This document shows positions 54,661-62,794 of a stretch of 64,000 nt of DNA, piece after piece (position 1 is the stretch's first letter; every line of letters begins with the position of its first letter). This stretch comes from Nostoc calcicola FACHB-3891 (GTDB taxonomy: Bacteria; Cyanobacteriota; Cyanobacteriia; Cyanobacteriales; Nostocaceae): the NCBI RefSeq assembly GCF_014697355.1, contig NZ_JACJRQ010000016.1, forward strand, positions 123,414 through 187,413, given 5' to 3'. The notes beneath the pieces are model-generated. The model had not been told where the DNA came from and made no database searches. It saw only the letters and a program-made list of their open reading frames with translations. The position numbers and the translations under genes were made by a program.

Positions 54661-55959
54661 ATGATTCAATTGCGAAAATTTCAACAACTTACTGCTTTAG
54701 TACTGCTTGGTTTGTTAACTAGTTGGATTGTAAGTTGTGGTACAGGTAATGTTGGTACAAATACAAAACAAACTACTTCAGGAGTAGCAACTGTTGAGTT
54801 TTGGACGATGCAACTGCAACCTCAATTTACTGACTACTTCAAAAACCTGATTGGGAATTTTGAAACACAAAATCCAGGTATAAAGATTAACTGGGTTGAT
54901 GTACCTTGGGCAGCAATGGAGAACAAAATATTAACAGCTGTCTCCGGAAAAACGCCACCTGATGTTGTTAATCTCAATCCCGGTTTTGCTTCCCAACTTG
55001 CAGGACGGAATGCTTGGTTAGATTTGGACACAAAGGTTCCAAATGATGTACGCTCCTCCTATCTACCGAATATCTGGAAAGCAAGCACGCTTAATGGTAA
55101 GAGTTTTGGAATTCCCTGGTATCTCACCACGCGGTTAACCATTTATAACACCGATTTATTAAAACAGGCAGGTATCAATAAACCACCTGCAACTTACGCA
55201 GAATTGGCACAAGTAGCGCAACAAATTAAAGATAAGACTGGGAAATATGCCTTTTTTGTGACATTTGTACCGCAAGATTCCGGAGAAGTGCTGGAATCTT
55301 TTGTGCAGATGGGAGTGACTTTAATAGATGCCCAAGGTAAAGCCGCGTTTAATTCGCCACAAGGAAAAGCTGCATTTCAGTATTGGGTGGACTTGTATAA
55401 AAAAGGTTTGCTGCCTAAAGAGGCTTTGACTCAAGGACATCGCCACGCGATCGATTTATACCAATCTGGAGAAACGGCGCTTCTAGCTTCGGGGCCAGAG
55501 TTTCTCAAAGCGATCGCTAATAATGCCCCGAAAATTGCTCAAGCTTCAGAAATAGCACCCCAACTCACCGGCGACACAGGCAAAAAAAATGTCGCGGTAA
55601 TGAATATAGTTATTCCGCGTGACAGCAAACAACCTGACAACGCCGTGAAGTTTGCTTTATTTGTTACTAATGACGAAAATCAGTTAGCCTTTGCAAAAGC
55701 CGCAAATGTTCTACCTTCTACAATCAAAGCATTGTCTGACAGCTACTTTAAAGATGTTCCAGCTAATGCTTCACCAATAGACAAAGCGCGAGTTATCACT
55801 GCCAAACAACTGCAACAAGCAGAAATATTAACTCCTACTTTGAAGGATTTTAATAAACTGCAAAAAGCAGTTTACGAGAACTTGCAAGCAGCAATGTTAG
55901 GCGAAAAAACAGTAGATCAAGCGGTAGAAGATGCTGCTCAACAGTGGAACAACAGATAA
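54661..55959 (+). CDS. ABC-transporter extracellular sugar-binding lipoprotein
   Basis: 432 aa. Lipoprotein signal with a lipobox ending in Cys26 (SWIVSC). Type 1-carbohydrate binding-protein fold: VEFWTMQLQPQFTDYFKNLIGNFETQNPGIKINWVDVPW, PDVVNLNPGFASQLAG, GIPWYLTTRLTIYNTDLLKQAGI. It would bind a sugar for an ABC importer; no permease is nearby. Confidence 0.9.
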   Translation: MIQLRKFQQLTALVLLGLLTSWIVSCGTGNVGTNTKQTTSGVATVEFWTMQLQPQFTDYFKNLIGNFETQNPGIKINWVDVPWAAMENKILTAVSGKTPPDVVNLNPGFASQLAGRNAWLDLDTKVPNDVRSSYLPNIWKASTLNGKSFGIPWYLTTRLTIYNTDLLKQAGINKPPATYAELAQVAQQIKDKTGKYAFFVTFVPQDSGEVLESFVQMGVTLIDAQGKAAFNSPQGKAAFQYWVDLYKKGLLPKEALTQGHRHAIDLYQSGETALLASGPEFLKAIANNAPKIAQASEIAPQLTGDTGKKNVAVMNIVIPRDSKQPDNAVKFALFVTNDENQLAFAKAANVLPSTIKALSDSYFKDVPANASPIDKARVITAKQLQQAEILTPTLKDFNKLQKAVYENLQAAMLGEKTVDQAVEDAAQQWNNR

Positions 55960-56023
55960 ATTCGTAATTCGTAATTCGTAATGGGCTTCGCCCCGCTGCG
56001 CTAACGTAATTCGTAATTATGAT

Positions 56024-57337
56024 TTACGAATTATATTTGGTAGTTGACAAAAAATCGCCTACTAAATAAAGCGAACCACAGATAACGATTAAATCTTCTT
56101 TGGTGGCGGTTGAGGTTGCGGTTTCTAATGCTGTGAGTAAATTTGGATGTATTTGGCGATCGCTTAATTCTGGACAGAGGTTGTAAGCTAGATTAGCTAG
56201 TTCCTCTAAATCAGCAGAAGTTCTACCAGGCCAAGGTTCTACTGGGATTGGTACTAAGAAAAGGCGATCGCCCCCTCGCAATAAAGCGGCAAAAATATCA
56301 GCATGATCTTTATCAGCAAACATTCCCATAATCCAATTTACGGGTTTGTGTTTTACTGCATCTAAACTATCCACATAGTGGCGGAGAACTTGGGCTGCGG
56401 CTGTGTTATGAGCGCCATCAAGTAATAATTGATGATTTTTCCAAGTAATCCATTGCATCCGCCCCGGCCATTTAGTTTTCGCCATCCCGTTAACGATGGC
56501 TGCTTCCGAAATCTGCCAACTCTGTTGTTGCAGAATTTCTAAAGCAGCTAAAGCCAAAGCTGAATTATTTAACTGAATTTGTCCCGCTAACGGCAACGAG
56601 TATTTAATTGATTTTGAATTTTGAATTTTGAATTTTGAATTTTGAATTCTTTCATACTCTGCCCATCCTGTAGCGATTTGGCGAGCGGGTTGAGGGGTAA
56701 AAATTGGGCATTGTAATTCTAAAGCACGCGATCGCACCACATCTTCGGCATCTGGTGGTAATTGTCCAATTACAACAGGACGCCCCGGTTTAAGAATACC
56801 TGCTTTTTCTCTAGCAATGTCAGCGATAGTCGGGCCTAGTTGTTGCCAGTGTTCGCGGCTGATGGAAGTGATAATCGTAACTAAAGGTTCTAAACAAACA
56901 TTGGTAGCATCCAACCGCCCTCCTAGTCCGACTTCCACCACTGCGACATCGACTTTAGCTTGGGCAAAATATAACCAAGCTGCGGCGGTAATTACTTCAA
57001 ATTGAGTTGGTGATTCCTCATGAGGAAGAATCGCGGCTTGGACTTGTTGAAATAATTGGTTTAATTCCTCAGAAGATATTGGCTGTTCATTCAGACAAAT
57101 ACGTTCCGTCCAATCAACTAAATGAGGGGAAGTGTAGCGTCCTGTACGATAGCCAGCCTCAGTAAGTACCGAGGAAAGATAAGCACAAACTGAACCTTTG
57201 CCATTAGTACCAGCAACGTGAATTACTGAGACTTGGTGATGGGGATTGCCGAGATTTGCCAAAAGATTGACAATGCGATCGAGTCCCAGATGGACACCAA
57301 AGCGTTGAAGAGGTTGGATTACAGAATCGATATCCAC
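56024..57337 (-). CDS. folC: Bifunctional folylpolyglutamate/dihydrofolate synthase
   Basis: 437 aa from a GTG start. Mur-ligase-type enzyme adding glutamate to folates. The P-loop is VAGTNGKGSVCAYL (about 41-54), with GLGGRLDATNV and LLDGAHNTAAAQVL. Residues near 230-243 (RIQNSKFKIQNSKS) are coded by a TTTTGAA heptamer array inserted in frame. No obvious ribosome-binding site precedes the GTG. Confidence 0.93.
   Translation of the reverse strand: MDIDSVIQPLQRFGVHLGLDRIVNLLANLGNPHHQVSVIHVAGTNGKGSVCAYLSSVLTEAGYRTGRYTSPHLVDWTERICLNEQPISSEELNQLFQQVQAAILPHEESPTQFEVITAAAWLYFAQAKVDVAVVEVGLGGRLDATNVCLEPLVTIITSISREHWQQLGPTIADIAREKAGILKPGRPVVIGQLPPDAEDVVRSRALELQCPIFTPQPARQIATGWAEYERIQNSKFKIQNSKSIKYSLPLAGQIQLNNSALALAALEILQQQSWQISEAAIVNGMAKTKWPGRMQWITWKNHQLLLDGAHNTAAAQVLRHYVDSLDAVKHKPVNWIMGMFADKDHADIFAALLRGGDRLFLVPIPVEPWPGRTSADLEELANLAYNLCPELSDRQIHPNLLTALETATSTATKEDLIVICGSLYLVGDFLSTTKYNS
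56612..56648. repeat. TTTTGAA heptamer array in frame inside folC
   Basis: About five perfect 7-bp units; three heptamers make 21 bp, so the frame is kept over multiples of three. The same word occurs after the EF-G-like gene near 13550. Confidence 0.9.
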
Positions 57338-57462
57338 AAGAAGGGGGAGTGGGGAGTGGGGAGTGGGGAGATGAGGGGGATGAGGGAGATGAGGAGGATG
57401 GGGGAGAATAACTCTTAACTCCTAACTCAGCACTCTCAATGCCCTATGCCCAATATGAATAA

Positions 57463-57496
57463 AACCGACTGTCCTATTAAAGAGAAACAGCCGGTT
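57463..57496 (-). terminator. Terminator of psbY
   Basis: Read on the minus strand, AACCGGCTGT and ACAGTCGGTT pair with one G-T mismatch around a 14-base loop, followed by a TTTATT tail. It starts 25 bp after the psbY stop. Confidence 0.7.
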
Positions 57497-57521
57497 GAAG
57501 AGTAAGGATAATGACCTAAAT

Positions 57522-57647
57522 TTAGGCTTCTCTATCCAAAAAGCCTTGAATTTGTCTTAAAGCCGCAGCGCCAATGTTAAACACTGCCCAGCCAGCAGCA
57601 ATAGCGACTGGTGCTAAAACGATCGCTAAACGAAAATCGATATCCAT
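57522..57647 (-). CDS. psbY: Photosystem II protein PsbY
   Basis: 41 aa, found by reading the minus strand of the gap between folC and the gamma-CA gene. The sequence begins MDIDFRLAIVLAPVAIAAGW and ends QGFLDREA, with one membrane helix, matching cyanobacterial PsbY. It is a small intrinsic subunit of photosystem II near cytochrome b559. AGGAG lies 8 bp before the ATG and a terminator hairpin follows. Confidence 0.95.
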   Translation of the reverse strand: MDIDFRLAIVLAPVAIAAGWAVFNIGAAALRQIQGFLDREA

Positions 57648-57871
57648 ATCTAGAACTCCTCTTTTAAGTAGAAATTAAAGTTTTGTCAACTGCTCTCATT
57701 TTTATTTTTAGCTGAAGTGGGCAATTTTTCCCAGATGATATGTAAAGAATATTTAAATTATTGGGCATGGGGCATGGGGCATTGGTTATTTCTCCCCCTG
57801 CCTCCCCTGCCCCCTCATCCCCCTCATCCCCCTCATCCCCCTCATCTCACCCACTCCCCACTCCCCACTCC

Positions 57872-58399
57872 CTAACCCTTACCAAACCCGATATCAGTAC
57901 CTCTACCTGCATGAACTAAAGCTAACTTTTCGTAACGCTGGGCGTGTTCGATGAGTTCTGCGGCTTCAACTTCTGTTACTTGGCGCTGTATTTTGCCAGG
58001 AATACCGACAACTAGGGATAAGGGGGGTATATTTTTAGTTACCACTGCGCCGGCGCCAATAATGCTACCAGCGCCCACTCTTACACCGTCTAAAATCACT
58101 GCGCCAATGCCAATCAAACTTCCACGCTCAATGTAAGCGGAATGCACCACAGCGCGATGCCCTACGGTCACACGATCTTCTATGATTGTGGGAAAACCAG
58201 GATCGCAATGTAAAATTGCCCCATCCTGAATATTCGTGCATTCGCCAATGTCAATGCGTTCAACATCTCCTCTAACCACTGCTCCATACCAAATGCTCGC
58301 TCCTGCTGCTATGTTTACCCAACCCATAACAACAGCATTGTCCGCAATGAAGGCAGCTTGAGAAAAATCGACAGATGTCCAGTAAGAAGCGGTAGACAC
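57872..58399 (-). CDS. Gamma-carbonic-anhydrase-family hexapeptide protein
   Basis: 175 aa. Left-handed beta-helix of hexapeptide repeats (AGASIWYGAVVRGDVERIDIGE, NIQDGAILHCD, TVGHRAVVHSAYIERGSLIGIGAVI). The His residues for zinc (ILHCD, GHRAVVHS) are present. Relatives are sold as gamma-CA or YrdA-type proteins; carbonic anhydrase activity is not certain. It trimerises in the cytoplasm. Confidence 0.88.
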   Translation of the reverse strand: MSTASYWTSVDFSQAAFIADNAVVMGWVNIAAGASIWYGAVVRGDVERIDIGECTNIQDGAILHCDPGFPTIIEDRVTVGHRAVVHSAYIERGSLIGIGAVILDGVRVGAGSIIGAGAVVTKNIPPLSLVVGIPGKIQRQVTEVEAAELIEHAQRYEKLALVHAGRGTDIGFGKG

Positions 58400-58695
58400 G
58401 ATAGAATATTAATATGGTACCCAGGAACACTGGAGAAACTCCAACCTTTGAGGCTGGTTGCATAACCAGGATATCACAGCGTCAAGCCTCTAGATTCAGG
58501 AGTGCTGAGTGCTTAACCAAGTACTTATTGAGTGTTGAGCTAAAGGTTTTCATCAAAAACTTTCAACTCACGACTCAGAACTTCTTTGTTGAGCTAGCAG
58601 TGAGGAAATATCCCAAAGTGGCGGAGCCGAAGTGTATAACCCGACCTACTAGTGCCCAGTGCTGGTAAAGACAAAATTATGTTTGTACGCACTTC

Positions 58696-59208
58696 ATGAT
58701 GAATCCAGGCTTGCAGTACCCAATATTTGGCCCTGAAATACAGTGTCCCCACTGTCGTCAGACCATTCCGGCGTTGACACTAACAGACACCTATTTATGT
58801 CCACGTCATGGCGCTTTTGAAGCTAACCCGAAAAATGGAGAACTAATCCATTTACAATCGGGGCGTCATTGGCGGAGGTGGAATAATGAATGGTATAGAC
58901 AGCATACTCACCCTGATGGTATCCGGTTTGAAATTCATGAAGCATTAGACAAGCTGTATACCCAAGGCTATCGAGCAACACGAGTGATTATTGCCCGACG
59001 CTATCAGGAATTGATGAGTGGCTACTTGGAACGCAGTACACCTTGGAGGTCTGGACAGCCAGAAGCATCAGCGGCGAGGCTGTACGGTTTACCGGTAGAG
59101 TTTAGTCCTGAAGCCCCAGAAGATCCCTGCTGGGAAGTGATTAATTTTGACTTGGAAAAAGAACCTGGCGTCCCTGTGCGCTACCCTTATTTCAGGTTGT
59201 TTGAGTAA
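58696..59208 (+). CDS. TIGR02652-family protein with zinc-ribbon-like start
   Basis: 170 aa. A CPHCRQTIPALTLTDTYLCPRHG zinc-ribbon-like motif (about 18-40) and the GRHWRRWNNEWYRQHTHPDGIRFEIHEALD segment match TIGR02652, a cyanobacterial family of unknown function. The 58400-58695 gap upstream has a weak open frame without start signals. Confidence 0.85.
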   Translation: MMNPGLQYPIFGPEIQCPHCRQTIPALTLTDTYLCPRHGAFEANPKNGELIHLQSGRHWRRWNNEWYRQHTHPDGIRFEIHEALDKLYTQGYRATRVIIARRYQELMSGYLERSTPWRSGQPEASAARLYGLPVEFSPEAPEDPCWEVINFDLEKEPGVPVRYPYFRLFE

Positions 59209-59211
59209 AGT

Positions 59212-59378
59212 TATGAGTTAGGAGTTAGGAGTTATGAGTTGTGAGTTAGGAGTTAGGAGTTAAAAGTTAAAAGTTAGGAGTTAAATTCAATTCATAACTC
59301 ATAACTCCTAACTCCTAACTCCTAACTCACAACTCATAACTCCTAACTCACAACTAATAACTCATAACTCCTAACTTT
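59212..59378. repeat. Large inverted heptamer array (GAGTTAG / CTAACTC)
   Basis: About ten units of GAGTTAG-type heptamers run in one direction to about 59285, then about ten inverse units run to 59378. The whole gap can fold into one long hairpin. It abuts the start of the VOC gene by only a few bases. Confidence 0.9.
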
Positions 59379-59382
59379 TGTT

Positions 59383-59811
59383 ATGCACCACGCTTCTATT
59401 CGGACGGCGAATATTCACCGAGCGATCGCTTTTTACGAAAATTTAGGCTTTACAATTTCAGAACGCTTTACTACAGGCTACACCCTAGCTTGCTGGATGG
59501 AAGGATTGGGTGGCAGAATCGAACTGATCCAAATTCCCGAACCAAAACCAGCCCCAGACGCTTTTGCTGATGAACATTATGTGGGATACTATCATCTCTC
59601 TTTCGATTTAACTGAGATGACACCAGATTTACCTAGCTGGTTGACAAGTTTACAAGAACGTGTATTAAAAGTAGAAGAATTAGAACCGTTAAAGGTATTA
59701 TTAGAACCTACACAACAGCAAATAGGCGATCGCATTTACGAAGTGGCTTTTATCGCTGATGCTGATGGTTTACCTCTGGAATTTATTCGAGTTTTAGCAA
59801 AACTGCCATAA
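59383..59811 (+). CDS. VOC-superfamily (glyoxalase-like) protein
   Basis: 142 aa. Paired beta-alpha-beta-beta-beta modules with HHASIRTANIHRAIAFYENLGF at the start and the glutamate-containing LEFIRVL end. The His and Glu metal ligands are in place. Activity could be lactoylglutathione lyase-like or dioxygenase-like and cannot be told apart here. The ribosome-binding site is obscured by the heptamer array directly upstream. Confidence 0.82.
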   Translation: MHHASIRTANIHRAIAFYENLGFTISERFTTGYTLACWMEGLGGRIELIQIPEPKPAPDAFADEHYVGYYHLSFDLTEMTPDLPSWLTSLQERVLKVEELEPLKVLLEPTQQQIGDRIYEVAFIADADGLPLEFIRVLAKLP

Positions 59812-60120
59812 TATAGCTTTTTTATTAATTTTGTTGCTAATATATTCTTTTTCTGTAATGTTGCCGAACTAACAGATTTCTTTGCCAAATTTGACTATGG
59901 TCTTCCTCCAAAATGACTATGTAACTTACAGCAATTTTCAGGTATTAAACCACACTGTAGGAGGGCACAGCATTGCTGTGCCCCTACGGAAGTAATTAAA
60001 CCATAGGGTAGGGGCGCACAGCTGTGCGCCCCTACAAAGGATTGTGGTTTAAATAAATGAAACCAGTTGTAATTTATACATAAACAAAAATATAAGTCTT
60101 GTTTGCTAGTAAAAATAATA
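59812..60120. other. 309-bp gap with palindromic repeats
   Basis: It holds the imperfect palindrome at 59957-59987 and the perfect 28-bp palindrome at 60008-60035, and the upstream region of the M16 gene. No gene is seen. Confidence 0.7.
60008..60035. repeat. 28-bp perfect palindrome, copy 2
   Basis: Identical in sequence to 48824-48851. Confidence 0.95.
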
Positions 60121-62781
60121 ATGCCCTCAACACTGACAGAAAACGTCCGCAAAACAATACTAGAAAATGGTCTAATTGTCCTCACCAAGGAAGTGCATAC
60201 TGCGCCCGTGGTAACGGTGCAGGTGTGGTACAAGGTAGGTTCGCGCAACGAAGAACCGGGAGTCAATGGTATTGCTCACCAATTGGAACACATGATGTTT
60301 AAAGGCACTCTAAATCGTCCGGTTCAATTTGGACGTTTGTTTAGTGCTTTAGGTAGTGATTCCAATGCTTTCACCAGTTATGACCAAACTGCATATTACG
60401 GTACTGTTGAACGAAGCAAGCTGAAAGCACTCTTGGTGCTAGAAGCGGACAGAATGCAAAATACCCAGATTGAACCAGAGCAACTAGCAAGTGAAAAGCG
60501 GGTAGTAATTTCGGAGCTACAAGGTTACGAAAATAGCCCAGAATATCGCCTCAATCGCGCCCTCATGCAAGCAGTGTTTCCCAATCATGCCTATGGTTTG
60601 CCTGTAGGCGGCGTCAAAGCCGATGTTGAAAAATTTGAACTTGAGCAGGTACAAAAATATTACCGCAACTTTTACACTCCCGATAACGCCGTCTTAGTAA
60701 TTGTTGGAGATTTTCAAACCGCAAATACCGTGGAAATAGTTAAAGAAGTATTTGGCGAATTACCAAAGAGAGTGAGGAGTGAGGAGTTAGGAGTTAGGAG
60801 TCAAAATACTTTTATCGCATCTTCCTCACTCCCCACTCCCATAATATTGCGCGAACCAGGAGCAGGGCGTTTGTTACAAGCGGTTTATCCGTTACCAGAT
60901 GTGAATCAACCGGATGTACCCGCGTTGGATGTGATGGATTATATTTTGACTGAGGGACGGAATTCTCGCCTTTATCAGGCTTTGGTGGAATCAGGTTTAG
61001 CTCGTGAAGTTACAGCATCCGTTACCAGTTTGCGGGAATTTGGTTGGTATGAGGTGTTGGTGACGGCTGCATCTAAACAAGATTTGCAAAAAATTGACTC
61101 AGTGCTGAATAGTGCGATCGCCAATGTAGCAAAAAAAGGTGTGACATTGGAGGAAGTGGAACGAGCCAAAACTCAATTAATAGCAGATGTAATTTTGAGT
61201 AACCGTGATATCACTTCTCAAGGAATGCAATTAGGTCATGATGAAACCACTGCTGATGATTATCACTACACAGACTGCTATTTAGCAGCTGTCGGTTTGG
61301 TGAAGCCAACGGATGTTGTGGCTGTAATTAATAAATATCTCAAAAAAGAAACACGTAGAGTAGGCTTTTTTGAACCAACCCAGAAGCAAACAACAGAAGT
61401 TGGTCATAAACCAGATTCAACCCAAACTACCGAAAATTTCTCTCCTGTAGCACCCGTAGTTGCTGCTGAAGTGGCGAATTACTTACCAACTATGGATTTG
61501 GCAACAGATGGGTTGCTTACCGTCAACGACATCGCCCAAATATTACCACAGCAATTCCAATTGAACAACGGACTGCGGCTATTACTATTACCTGACCATA
61601 GTACTCCCACCGTTACCCTAAGCGGCTACATTCAAGCCGGGACGGAATTTGATTCAGATGAGCGAGCTGGACTGGCTGCTTTTGTTGCAGAAAATTTGCT
61701 TAGTGGCACAAAAACCAAGGATGTCTTAACAATTGCCAAAACGTTGGCACAACGGGGTGTGAGTCTAGATTTTCAAGCTTACCCCGAAGGTGTGCAAATT
61801 GAAGGTGATAGTTTAGCACCCGACTTGCCGATACTCATTGAAATTTTGGCAGATGCTCTGAAAAATAGTACATTTCCCGTTAAAGAGTTGGAACTGCATC
61901 GCCAACAAACTTTAACCGATTTGCAAATAGAATTAGATGAGCCGTCAGAAGTAGCCAGAAGAATATTTGTTCAGTCGATTTATCCCGAAAAACATCCCTT
62001 ATACACGTTTCCCACAGAGGAGAGTCTACAGCGGATTAAACGCCAGGATGTGATTGATTTCAAAGCCAAATATTATCGCCCCGACACAGCGGTGCTAGTA
62101 CTGGTGGGAGATTTTGAGCTAGAGTCAGTGCGATCGCTCATCGAATCCAAGTTTGCTGACTGGCGAGTTAGCGGTGAAGCTCCAACATTAAAATATTCTA
62201 CAGTATCATTGCCAGAAAAAATAGTCAGTGTCAACCAAGTCTTAGTAGGTAAAACCCAAGCTGTGACTTGTATGGGTTACCCAGGTATTAACCGTTACGA
62301 TCCTCGGTTTTACGCAGTATTAGTATTGAACCAGATTTTGGGAGGCGATACCTTATCCAGTAGACTGGGAGCAGAGGTGCGCGATCGCCAAGGTTTGAGT
62401 TATGGAATTTATAGCTACTTCCTAGTCGGCAAAAATGCGGGGACATTTTTGATAGAAATGCAAACTAGTCCTGAAGATAGCATCAAAGCGATCGCCAGTA
62501 CCCGCCAAATACTACAGCAAATCCGCGAACAAGGCGTTACAGAACTAGAAGTAGAAACAGCTAAACGCACCCTAATTGGCAACTATAGTGTTTCCCTGTC
62601 AAACCCAGAGGAATTAACAGATAGAATTCTGATGAATGAAGTCTACGGATTAGATAGAGGAGAATTATACTCCTTTACACAAGCAATCCAGAAAGTCACC
62701 CTTGAGGAAGTCAATCAAGCAGCGCGAGAGTTAATCCACCCAGATAAAATCGTAGTTGTCACTGCTGGACCTGGTGTATAG
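60121..62781 (+). CDS. M16-family (insulinase/pitrilysin) zinc metallopeptidase
   Basis: 886 aa from the ATG at 60121; a TTG at 60103 would add six residues. Two M16 halves are fused. The first has the inverted zinc motif HQLEH (about residue 60) with the distal Glu in the ELQGYENSPEY region. The second (from about 470, RLLLLPDHSTPTVTLSGYIQAG) lacks HXXEH and is structural. The enzyme should digest peptides in a closed chamber. Residues near 215-240 are coded by GAGTTAG-type repeats inserted in frame. No signal peptide is seen. Confidence 0.92.
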   Translation: MPSTLTENVRKTILENGLIVLTKEVHTAPVVTVQVWYKVGSRNEEPGVNGIAHQLEHMMFKGTLNRPVQFGRLFSALGSDSNAFTSYDQTAYYGTVERSKLKALLVLEADRMQNTQIEPEQLASEKRVVISELQGYENSPEYRLNRALMQAVFPNHAYGLPVGGVKADVEKFELEQVQKYYRNFYTPDNAVLVIVGDFQTANTVEIVKEVFGELPKRVRSEELGVRSQNTFIASSSLPTPIILREPGAGRLLQAVYPLPDVNQPDVPALDVMDYILTEGRNSRLYQALVESGLAREVTASVTSLREFGWYEVLVTAASKQDLQKIDSVLNSAIANVAKKGVTLEEVERAKTQLIADVILSNRDITSQGMQLGHDETTADDYHYTDCYLAAVGLVKPTDVVAVINKYLKKETRRVGFFEPTQKQTTEVGHKPDSTQTTENFSPVAPVVAAEVANYLPTMDLATDGLLTVNDIAQILPQQFQLNNGLRLLLLPDHSTPTVTLSGYIQAGTEFDSDERAGLAAFVAENLLSGTKTKDVLTIAKTLAQRGVSLDFQAYPEGVQIEGDSLAPDLPILIEILADALKNSTFPVKELELHRQQTLTDLQIELDEPSEVARRIFVQSIYPEKHPLYTFPTEESLQRIKRQDVIDFKAKYYRPDTAVLVLVGDFELESVRSLIESKFADWRVSGEAPTLKYSTVSLPEKIVSVNQVLVGKTQAVTCMGYPGINRYDPRFYAVLVLNQILGGDTLSSRLGAEVRDRQGLSYGIYSYFLVGKNAGTFLIEMQTSPEDSIKAIASTRQILQQIREQGVTELEVETAKRTLIGNYSVSLSNPEELTDRILMNEVYGLDRGELYSFTQAIQKVTLEEVNQAARELIHPDKIVVVTAGPGV
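60769..60840. repeat. GAGTTAG heptamers with inverse CTCCCCACTCCC in frame in the M16 gene
   Basis: GGAGTGAGGAGTTAGGAG units and an inverse CCTCACTCCCCACTCCC arm encode the VRSEELGVRSQNTFIASSSLP segment between two conserved M16 blocks. Confidence 0.8.
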
Positions 62782-62794
62782 CTCAAGCAGCTTA

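Noticed and set aside
57662..57689. A possible TTGACA / TTAAAA promoter before psbY
   Set aside because: The transcript start would fall at the ribosome-binding site, leaving too short a leader.
58414..58668. 84-aa plus-strand frame before the TIGR02652 gene
   Set aside because: Composition is not protein-like, there is no ribosome-binding site, and it overlaps the gamma-CA promoter.
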